Part shown: positions 58,384 to 64,000 of the stretch, in pieces
How the letters are laid out: every line of letters starts with the position of its first letter
How positions within the stretch are numbered: the stretch's first letter is position 1
Source of the DNA: JANQFM01 sp035471925
Lineage (GTDB): Bacteria; Acidobacteriota; UBA6911; RPQK01; DATIPO01
DNA: 64,000 bases
Assembly (NCBI GenBank): GCA_035471925.1
Contig: DATIPO010000089.1
Span: 1 to 64,000 of the forward strand
Reading direction: 5' to 3'
Notes under the pieces: model-generated
The model's database searches: none
What the model saw: only the letters and a program-made list of their open reading frames with translations
What the model was told of the DNA's origin: nothing
Position numbers and translations under genes: made by a program

Positions 58384-59265
58384 CTACTCAGCGTCCTTGC
58401 TGAGGAGGTCGAGGAAGGCTTTGGAGGCGCGGCTGAGGGTTCGTTTCTTAGGGTAGACCAGGCGGATCTCGCGCTCCACTTGGATCTCCTTGATGCCCAC
58501 CTCGCGCAGCGTCCCCTGCTTGATTTCGTGCTCGACGCACATGCGGGGGAGGAAGGAGACGCCCTCATCGCGCTGGATGAGCTTGTGGATGGATTCGACG
58601 GTGGGCATCTCGATGTCCATGTTGAGGGGGACGCGCTTTTCCTGGAACTTCTGAATCACCATCCGCCGGTAGGGAGAGACCACGTTGTGGGCGATGAAGG
58701 TCTCCATCCCCAATTCTTGAATCGAGACTTCTTTGTGTGAAGCCAGACGGTGGCGGGGCGAACAGATGAAGCTGAGATGGTCGGTGAAAATGACTTGGCT
58801 GACGACCTGCTTCTGGGGCGGACGGTAGGAAATCACCCCCAGCTCGAGTTCGCCGCCCAGCAGCATGTCGGGAATGCGCGAGGACTGGCAGCGCAAGACC
58901 TGGATCCTCACCTTGGGGTAGAGCTTGCGGAAACGGCTCAGGTGCTGGAGCAGGTAGAGGGTCGAAGATTCGTTGGCGCCGATAGTGAGGCGTCCCGCCG
59001 AGAGGTCGCGCAGTTCGGTGAGGGCGTTGTTCATGTCGCGCTCCACCGTGCGGGCGCGCTTGGCGTAGTCGAGCACCGTTCGTCCGGCGTCGGTCAGCAG
59101 CAAGTCGCGGCTGGAACGGTCGATGAGCGTCTCGCCCAGCTCCTCTTCCAAACGTCGGACGGCCAGCGACACCGCTGGCTGAGTCCTCAAGAGGCGCTCG
59201 GAGGCGCGGGAAAAGCTGCCCTCCTCCACCACTGTCAAGAACACCTGAAGCGCTTGATAATCCAT
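58384..59265 (-). CDS. LysR-family transcriptional regulator
   Basis: A 293-residue regulator. The N-terminal winged helix-turn-helix is standard (MDYQALQVFLTVVEEGSFSRASERLLRTQPAVSLAVRRLEEELG in parts, LLLTDAGRTVLDYA), followed by the two-lobed effector domain (RLTIGANESSTLYLL onward). It is transcribed divergently from ilvB with 230 bases between, the classical position of a LysR regulator for its neighbour, so control of branched-chain amino acid synthesis is a reasonable guess. The ligand is unknown. The start has no ribosome site but a promoter just upstream. Confidence 0.9.
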   Translation of the reverse strand: MDYQALQVFLTVVEEGSFSRASERLLRTQPAVSLAVRRLEEELGETLIDRSSRDLLLTDAGRTVLDYAKRARTVERDMNNALTELRDLSAGRLTIGANESSTLYLLQHLSRFRKLYPKVRIQVLRCQSSRIPDMLLGGELELGVISYRPPQKQVVSQVIFTDHLSFICSPRHRLASHKEVSIQELGMETFIAHNVVSPYRRMVIQKFQEKRVPLNMDIEMPTVESIHKLIQRDEGVSFLPRMCVEHEIKQGTLREVGIKEIQVEREIRLVYPKKRTLSRASKAFLDLLSKDAE

Positions 59266-59276
59266 GACGGGTAGTA

Positions 59277-59305
59277 TTTATAAACCGGCCACACTCTATT
59301 TGCAA
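59277..59305 (-). promoter_or_regulatory. promoter of the LysR gene
   Basis: TTGCAA (59305-59300), 17 bases, TATAAA (59282-59277) on the minus strand; the ATG at 59265 is 11 bases on, giving a leader of about five bases. TTGCAA is its own complement and could serve either strand. Confidence 0.5.
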
Positions 59306-59416
59306 GATTTATTTAATAAACGAATCGAATAAAGAGCAGAAAAATTATAAATTGGACATATGGAAGGACCTGGGGCATAGTGCCTTTTGCCGCCGGGCAA
59401 GGTTGCAAACCCGGCT

Positions 59417-59460
59417 CCGCGCGCTTCCCGGCTTTCCTTGTCGGCCGGGATGGCGCGCGG
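59417..59460 (+). promoter_or_regulatory. ilvB: large hairpin in the ilvB leader
   Basis: CCGCGCGC (59417-59424) pairs perfectly with GCGCGCGG (59453-59460), and inside it CCCGGC (59427-59432) pairs with GCCGGG (59444-59449). A competing pairing (GCCGCC near 59390 with GGCGGC near 59467, followed by five Ts) would look like a terminator. It ends just upstream of the ilvB ribosome site. No leader peptide rich in Ile, Leu or Val is visible. Confidence 0.4.
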
Positions 59461-59495
59461 GACCCTGGCGGCGTTTTTCTTTGGAGGGGACGACG

Positions 59496-61220
59496 ATGAG
59501 CCCAAAGAACGGTGCCCAGATTCTCTGGGAATGTCTGCTCAAAGAGCAGGTGGATACCGTTTTCGGCTATCCGGGTGGAGCCATCCTTCCGGCCTACGAC
59601 GCCCTCACCCAATACTCCATCCGCCATGTTCTGGTGCGCCATGAGCAAGGCGCAGCCCACATGGCGGACGGATACGCACGCGCTTCCGGAAAGGTGGGAG
59701 TGGCGCTGGCCACGTCGGGTCCCGGAGCCACCAATCTGGTCACGGGAATCGCCACCGCCATGATGGATTCGTCGCCGATTGTCTGCATCACCGGCCAAGT
59801 GCCTTCGCCCGTCATCGGGCGCGATGCCTTCCAGGAATGCGACGTCACGGGCATCACGCTTCCCATCACCAAGCACAATTACCTGGTGACCCGGGCCGAG
59901 CACATTGCACCCACCCTCAAGGAAGCTTTCCATTTGGCTCGCAGCGGACGCCCCGGTCCCGTGCTGGTCGACATCACCAAAGATGCCCAGCAGGAATGCG
60001 CCGACTTCGATTGGGATGCGCTCGAGGTCTGCCTGCCGGGAGCCCGTCCCGCGCTGGGAGCCTTGCCGGACGAGCTGCAGCAGGCCGCCTCACTCATTGA
60101 CGCTGCTCAGAAACCCCTGATTCTGGCGGGTCAAGGCGTGATTCAGTCAGGCGCCACCGAGGCCCTGCTGCAGTTCGTCGAGAAAACGTCCATTCCCGTG
60201 AGCTGCACCCTGTTGGGATTGGGAGGCTTTCCAGCATCCCATCCGCTGGCCTTGGGCATGATGGGGATGCATGGAGAGTCCTGGGTCAACCAGGCCATTC
60301 AGGACGCCGACCTGCTGTTGGCTTTCGGGATGCGCTTCGACGACCGGGTGACCGGCAATCCCGCCACCTACGCCACCGGCGCCAAGAAAGTCCACGTTGA
60401 TATCGACCGGGCCGAGATCAATAAGAACGTCAAAGTCGACGTGGGCATCGTGGGCGACCTGCGCGATACGCTTTTGCAGCTCAACGAGGCCGTCGAAGAG
60501 CGCAACCACGCCGCCTGGCTCGGCTCCATCAGCGATATGAAGGGCGATTCGGCGGTCCGCGACATTCAGACCCTGCCCGACAACGGACGGCTCTATGCCG
60601 CCCACGTCATCAACGACATCTGGAACCTGACCGAGGGCGAAGCCATCGTGGTCACCGACGTGGGACAGCACCAGATGTGGGAAGCCCAGTACTACAAGCA
60701 CGATTATCCGCGCCAACTCATCACTTCGGGCGGATTGGGCACCATGGGATTTGCTCTTCCCGCCGCCATCGGGGCTCGTCTGGCGCGTCCCCAGGCCGAG
60801 GTGTGGGTGGTGTGCGGCGATGGCGGATTCCAGATGACCGCCGCCGAGCTTTCCACATGCGCCCAGGAAGACCTCGACATCAACGTGGCCATCATCAACA
60901 ACGGCTATCTGGGCATGGTGCGGCAGTGGCAGGAGTTCTTTTACGAGAAGCGCTACAGCGCCACGCCTCTTCGCAATCCTGATTTTTGTCTGCTGGCCCA
61001 GGCCCACGGACTGCAGACCCTGCGCGCTCAGACGCGCCAGGAAGCCCGTCAAGCCATCAGCGATGCGCGTTCCAACAAGGGGACGGTGGTGGTCGACTTC
61101 CGGGTCGAGCAAGAAGACTCCGTCTACCCCATGGTTCCCGCGGGGGCCGACCTGCATGACATGATCCGCCGTCCGCTGGAGGAGAATCCGCTGGTGGAAA
61201 CGGCTCAATCTGAATGGTGA
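59496..61220 (+). CDS. ilvB: acetolactate synthase large subunit
   Basis: A 574-residue thiamine-diphosphate enzyme making acetolactate (valine/leucine) or acetohydroxybutyrate (isoleucine). The catalytic Glu is in RHEQGAAHMADGYAR (about residue 50). The TPP/Mg motif is CGDGGFQMTAAELSTCAQE followed by INNGYLGMVRQWQ, and the FAD domain has FGMRFDDRVTGN. The ATG at 59496 has GGAGGGG six bases upstream; an in-frame extension to 59352 has no homology. ilvN follows after four bases. Confidence 0.97.
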   Translation: MSPKNGAQILWECLLKEQVDTVFGYPGGAILPAYDALTQYSIRHVLVRHEQGAAHMADGYARASGKVGVALATSGPGATNLVTGIATAMMDSSPIVCITGQVPSPVIGRDAFQECDVTGITLPITKHNYLVTRAEHIAPTLKEAFHLARSGRPGPVLVDITKDAQQECADFDWDALEVCLPGARPALGALPDELQQAASLIDAAQKPLILAGQGVIQSGATEALLQFVEKTSIPVSCTLLGLGGFPASHPLALGMMGMHGESWVNQAIQDADLLLAFGMRFDDRVTGNPATYATGAKKVHVDIDRAEINKNVKVDVGIVGDLRDTLLQLNEAVEERNHAAWLGSISDMKGDSAVRDIQTLPDNGRLYAAHVINDIWNLTEGEAIVVTDVGQHQMWEAQYYKHDYPRQLITSGGLGTMGFALPAAIGARLARPQAEVWVVCGDGGFQMTAAELSTCAQEDLDINVAIINNGYLGMVRQWQEFFYEKRYSATPLRNPDFCLLAQAHGLQTLRAQTRQEARQAISDARSNKGTVVVDFRVEQEDSVYPMVPAGADLHDMIRRPLEENPLVETAQSEW

Positions 61221-61224
61221 ACCG

Positions 61225-61905
61225 ATGCGAGTGATCTCAGGCCGCCGCGACATTCGACAAAGTCCTCTTCAGACGCTAGTCCTTCATGTCGAGGACAAGC
61301 CGGGAGTGCTTGACCGGGTGGCTTCGGTTTTCCGCCGAAGAGCCTTCAACATCGCCTCGCTGAGCGTGGGCCACACCCACCGTCCGGGCATCTCGCGCAT
61401 GACGGTGGTGATGGAAGGAGAAGCCGCGGAGGCTCAGCGCGCAGAGGCCAACCTGCATAAGCTGGTCAATATCCTGTCGGTGGAAAACGTCACCGAGAGT
61501 CCCAGCGTGGAACGTCATCTGGCCCTCATCAAAGTGCGCTGCAACACCAGCACGCGCCGCGAGATCCTGCAGATCTGCGAGGTCTTTCGGGCCCGCGTAG
61601 TGGACATCGGGCCGCAGGCCCTGGTGGCTGAGATCACCGGTTCCGACTCCAAGATCGAGGGACTTGTGGAAGTCCTGCGTCCTTTTGAGATTCTCGAAAT
61701 GGCGAGGACAGGTGCCGTGGCCATGTCGCGGGGAAAGCGCGCGGCGGATCTGGGTGTCCAGGCTGACGCTTCCAAGGCCTCCAAGATGGAATACGAGAAT
61801 GAATCCGACGGTCGGGCGACCGTTAGGGACGGCTTCAGTCCTCCGGTAATTGAGAGGGTGTCTTTGCTAAGCGAGGAGAAGCGGTCCCTAACGGTGGCCC
61901 GATAG
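61225..61905 (+). CDS. ilvN: acetolactate synthase small (regulatory) subunit
   Basis: A 226-residue regulatory subunit that confers valine feedback inhibition on IlvB. The N-terminal ACT domain is clear (LVLHVEDKPGVLDRVASVFRRRAFNIASLSVG); the second half (RHLALIKVRC to LRPFEILEMARTGAVAMSRG) is the usual C-terminal domain. Beyond that it has an extra tail of about 45 residues (from KRAADLGV to SLTVAR) with no family counterpart. The tail ends just before the 25-base tandem array. Confidence 0.95.
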   Translation: MRVISGRRDIRQSPLQTLVLHVEDKPGVLDRVASVFRRRAFNIASLSVGHTHRPGISRMTVVMEGEAAEAQRAEANLHKLVNILSVENVTESPSVERHLALIKVRCNTSTRREILQICEVFRARVVDIGPQALVAEITGSDSKIEGLVEVLRPFEILEMARTGAVAMSRGKRAADLGVQADASKASKMEYENESDGRATVRDGFSPPVIERVSLLSEEKRSLTVAR

Positions 61906-61909
61906 TCAA

Positions 61910-62144
61910 CGATTTCACGCCAAGGCTGCGATTTCGGTTCTTCGCCAAGGCTGTGATTTCAGCGCTCTGTCAAGGTTGTAATTTCAGCGCTCGGCCAAGG
62001 CCGCGATTACAGCGCTTGGCCAAGGCCGCGATTCCAGCGCTTTGCCAAGGCCGCGATTTCGGCGCTTTGCCAAGGCTGTGATTACGGCGCTTTGCGATCT
62101 CAGCGCTTTGCCAAGGCCACGATTTCAGCGCTTTGCCAAGGCTG
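61910..62144. repeat. 25-base tandem array between ilvN and ilvC
   Basis: Ten units in register. Seven are full 25-base units plus one slightly altered at the start, with short ones at 61910-61928 (19 bases) and 62079-62094 (16 bases). The unit reads CGATTTCAGCGCTTTGCC followed by AAGGCCG or AAGGCTG. Full-unit starts: 61929, 61954, 61979, 62004, 62029, 62054, 62095 and 62120. There are no unique spacers between units. Confidence 0.9.
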
Positions 62145-62179
62145 CGCGGAGTTCAACCAGCAACTTTGGTGAAGGTCAA

Positions 62180-62296
62180 GTCCGGGTTCCCTGAAGGGGA
62201 ACCATTTGTCAGCCCAGGGTCAGCCGCGGCGAGCAAAGCGAGGCGCGAGCGCCACCCTGGGTACAAGTTTGAGGCAGGGAAAACCCTGAAAGGGTG
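62180..62296 (-). repeat. dispersed structured element, copy 3 (inverted)
   Basis: Read on the minus strand: hairpin ACCCT-TTC-AGGGT (62295-62283), core from CCCAGGGTGGCGC (62262 on) to ACCCTGGGCT (to 62211), hairpin GGTTCCCCTTCAGGGAACC (62203-62185), then CGGAC. Same order as copies 1 and 2 but in the opposite orientation, inside the ilvC leader. Confidence 0.85.
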
Positions 62297-62345
62297 GAAT
62301 AACAATCGCGGCTCGCATGAGAAGCGACCCGAAGGAGCAAGTAAC

Positions 62346-63410
62346 GTGGCAAGAACATTTTATGACAGGGACGCCGATCCCAATCTGATCCAATCCAAGA
62401 AAGTGGCTGTGATCGGCTACGGATCGCAGGGGCACGCCCACTCCCTCAACCTGCAAGAGAGCGGAGTCGAGGTGCGTGTAGGTCTGCGCAAGGACTCATC
62501 CAGTTGGAAGAAGGCCGAGCCGGCGGGACTGATGGTTCAAACCGTGCCCGAGGTGTGCGCCTGGGGCGATGTCATCATGATTCTGGCCCCCGACACCGTC
62601 CAGCCTCAACTCTACCGCAAGCAGATCGAGCCGCATCTCAAGTCCGGCGATACTCTTATGTTCGGCCACGGCTTCAACATCCGCTTCGGCGCCATCAAAC
62701 CGCCCCAGGGGGTGGACGTGAGCATGGTGGCTCCCAAGGCGCCGGGACACAGGGTACGCGAGACCTACCAGGCTGGCCAGGGAACTCCGGCCCTGGTAGC
62801 GGTGGAAAACGATGCCTCGGGTCAGGCCTTCGACTTGGCCTTGTCCTACGCCCGGGCTCTGGGCTGTGCCAGGGCCGGCGTCATCTACACCACTTTCGCC
62901 GAAGAAACCGAAACCGATCTTTTCGGCGAGCAGGCCGTCCTCTGCGGAGGCGTCAGCCAACTGGTCAAAGCGGCCTTCGAGACCCTGGTGGAAGCCGGAT
63001 ACCAGCCCGAGGTGGCCTACTTCGAGTGTCTCCACGAGCTTAAGCTGATCGTCGACTTGATGTACCGCGGCGGACTCAACTACATGCGCTACTCGGTCAG
63101 CGACACCGCCGAATACGGCGACTATACCGCCGGACCGCGCGTCATCAACGACGACGTGCGCCGGGAGATGGGCAAGTTGCTGGCCGAGATCCGCGATGGT
63201 TCCTTCGCCCGCCAGTGGATCAAGGAATGCGAAGACGGCCAGCCCGAGTTCCGCGTCCGCCGTACCCGTGAGCGCTACCATCCCATCGAGGAAGTGGGCG
63301 CCAAGCTGCGACGCCAAATGCCCTTCCTGGACGCCGTGGAACCCGAGGACACCGAAGCCCACTCCGTCCCCGAAGGCCAATCCGACCCCCGCAACGTGGT
63401 CTTTTTCTGA
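62346..63410 (+). CDS. ilvC: ketol-acid reductoisomerase (class I)
   Basis: A 354-residue NADPH/Mg-dependent enzyme converting acetolactate to dihydroxyisovalerate. The Rossmann motif VAVIGYGSQGHAHSLNLQESG opens the protein, APKAPGHRVRETY follows, and the knotted C-terminal domain has the metal ligands in EQAVLCGGVSQLV and FECLHELKLIVDLMY. The length is that of the short class I form. The GTG at 62346 has AAGGAG (62332-62337) eight bases upstream and gives the standard MARTFYDRDADPNLI start; the frame extends to 62133 through repeats and should not be used. Confidence 0.97.
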   Translation: MARTFYDRDADPNLIQSKKVAVIGYGSQGHAHSLNLQESGVEVRVGLRKDSSSWKKAEPAGLMVQTVPEVCAWGDVIMILAPDTVQPQLYRKQIEPHLKSGDTLMFGHGFNIRFGAIKPPQGVDVSMVAPKAPGHRVRETYQAGQGTPALVAVENDASGQAFDLALSYARALGCARAGVIYTTFAEETETDLFGEQAVLCGGVSQLVKAAFETLVEAGYQPEVAYFECLHELKLIVDLMYRGGLNYMRYSVSDTAEYGDYTAGPRVINDDVRREMGKLLAEIRDGSFARQWIKECEDGQPEFRVRRTRERYHPIEEVGAKLRRQMPFLDAVEPEDTEAHSVPEGQSDPRNVVFF

Positions 63411-63441
63411 TCCGCCGGGCGACTGAGGTTAAGATAGGGGG

Positions 63442-63954
63442 ATGTCGGTGTACCGCCCTGTCTTCGAAGCGCTCGATCAAGCCGGGGTGCGCTTCGTAGT
63501 AGTGGGAGGGCTGGCAGTAGTCCTGCATGGCCGGGCGCGTTTCACCGCCGATGTCGATCTCGTGCTTGACCTTTCTCCCCAACAGGCGGGCGCGGCCATC
63601 GATGCCCTTGAGGGCTTGGGTCTTCGTCCTCGTCTTCCCGTGGCGGCTTCCGACTTTGCCGATCCGCAACGGCGCCAACAGTGGATCGAAGAGAGGGGAA
63701 TGGACGTTTTCACGCTGTGGGACCCGTCCAATCCCCTGCTCGTGATCGACCTTTTCGCGCGGGCGCCGCTCCCATTTCGCGAGTTGTGGGCGGAGGCCTG
63801 CGTCAAGGAGTTCGTCGGCTTGCAGGTCAAGGTCGCTTCGCTTCAACATCTGATCGCCATGAAACGCCGGGCCGGACGCGCCATCGATCTTGAGGACCTC
63901 CGCTTCCTGGAGACTCTGTCAGAAACGGGAGAGGAGAAGGATGACGGATCGTAA
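63442..63954 (+). CDS. nucleotidyltransferase-fold protein (AbiEii/MNT-like)
   Basis: A 170-residue protein of the minimal nucleotidyltransferase fold. The signature VVGGLAVVLHGRARFTADVDLVLD (about 20-43) has the GG, the following helix and the catalytic D-x-D pair; a third acidic residue is likely in VIDLFAR (about 101-107). Such proteins act as AbiEii-like toxins or as MNT-type partners of HEPN proteins. The next gene starts inside its last codons, so the two are a coupled pair as in toxin-antitoxin units. Function in vivo is inferred. Confidence 0.75.
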   Translation: MSVYRPVFEALDQAGVRFVVVGGLAVVLHGRARFTADVDLVLDLSPQQAGAAIDALEGLGLRPRLPVAASDFADPQRRQQWIEERGMDVFTLWDPSNPLLVIDLFARAPLPFRELWAEACVKEFVGLQVKVASLQHLIAMKRRAGRAIDLEDLRFLETLSETGEEKDDGS

Positions 63955-64000
63955 TTGGACCTCGACTTTTGAGGACGCCGAGCGGTTTGCTGCTCAGGCG
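63941..64000 (+). CDS. partner gene of the nucleotidyltransferase, cut by the window end
   Basis: An ATG at 63941 with GAGGAG (63931-63936) four bases upstream opens a frame, MTDRNWTSTFEDAERFAAQA, that runs to the window edge. It overlaps the preceding stop by 14 bases. Only 20 residues are visible, so the family cannot be named; from the context it could be an antitoxin-like small protein. Confidence 0.55.
   Translation, partial: MTDRNWTSTFEDAERFAAQA

Larger units (their letters stand above)
59266..59495. promoter_or_regulatory. divergent LysR-ilvB control region
   Basis: The first 95 bases (about 59270-59360) are strikingly A/T-rich (ATTTATTTAATAAACGAA and AAAATTATAAATT) in an otherwise GC-rich window, suited to LysR binding and DNA bending. 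The second half is GC-rich and folds into the hairpin listed at 59417-59460. Confidence 0.6.
61906..62345. other. 440-base gap between ilvN and ilvC
   Basis: No gene is supported. It holds the 25-base tandem array (61910-62144) and an inverted copy of the structured element (62180-62296), then the ilvC ribosome site. Any ilvN-ilvC read-through RNA would carry both. Confidence 0.8.

Noticed and set aside
59385..59415. tRNA-like stretch (GGTTGCAAACCCGG)
   Set aside because: Resembles a T-arm by eye but no acceptor stem, anticodon arm or D-arm can be drawn around it.
61910..62144. Possible CRISPR array
   Set aside because: Units are directly adjacent with no unique spacers, and no cas genes are present. 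The same holds for the arrays at 11313 and 49127.
62133..62345. N-terminal extension of ilvC
   Set aside because: It would translate the structured element; the GTG at 62346 has a strong ribosome site and gives the conserved N-terminus.

Overview
The window is a GC-rich bacterial chromosome segment with no rRNA, tRNA, insertion sequence or CRISPR array that I could recognise. The gene repertoire points to Acidobacteriota. It includes an Oar-like TonB-dependent receptor with an N-terminal carboxypeptidase-regulatory domain, a GWxTD-domain protein, a CRTAC1-type FG-GAP/ASPIC protein, many exported TPR proteins, a complete MoxR/Bat operon and a type III polyketide synthase. The phylum is an inference from gene content, not a measured assignment.

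Layout. 1-1567: NhaC-type antiporter on the minus strand. 1747-10551: eight-gene MoxR/DUF58/Bat operon (AAA ATPase, DUF58, membrane-anchored BatD-like protein, two VWA proteins, Gln-rich TPR BatC, BatD, BatE). 10627-16784: small membrane protein behind a CRP-like site, gpmI, a TPR-like protein coupled to a diaminopentanoate-dehydrogenase-like enzyme, and an exported TPR protein. 17201-26427: TonB-type receptor facing a GWxTD / TPR / CRTAC1 run. 26518-32735: cystathionine synthase/lyase-type PLP enzyme, an uncharacterised protein with a PD-(D/E)XK-like C-terminus, then selB, a HExxH lipoprotein and tatA. 32875-36904: ffh-rpsP-khpA-rimM-trmD-rplS, the classic SRP/ribosome maturation operon. 37162-46154: large acidic TPR protein, membrane protein/thiE/type III PKS, exported coiled protein, larC, tatD, polyprenyl synthetase. 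46158-50027: class A PBP, small exported protein, greA. 50024-55780: nuoJKLMN, ending in greA. 56180-59265: thioredoxin-NHL protein, VapBC-type pair, LysR regulator. 59496-63410: ilvB-ilvN-ilvC. 63442-64000: nucleotidyltransferase and the start of a partner gene, running off the window.

The most unusual content is intergenic. A structured dispersed element (hairpin 1, a CCCAGGGTGG...CCCTGGGCT core, hairpin 2 with a CTTCA loop, then CCCGGAC) occurs three times (11141-11270, 49005-49130, and inverted at 62180-62296). Its stems carry paired, compensatory base changes between copies. Each copy is followed on its hairpin-2 side by a different short tandem array (24, about 54 and 25 bp units). Two further degenerate relatives, alignable with each other, lie at 16789-16945 and 44034-44195.

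A second recurring theme is promoter architecture. Several genes (nhaC, the 10627 gene, gpmI, the 23309 TPR gene, the polyprenyl synthetase, the NHL protein, the antitoxin, the LysR regulator) have a good -10 box only 6-12 bases before the start codon. This predicts leaderless or nearly leaderless mRNAs. Other genes (ilvB, ilvC, rpsP, khpA, thiE, larC) have normal Shine-Dalgarno sequences.
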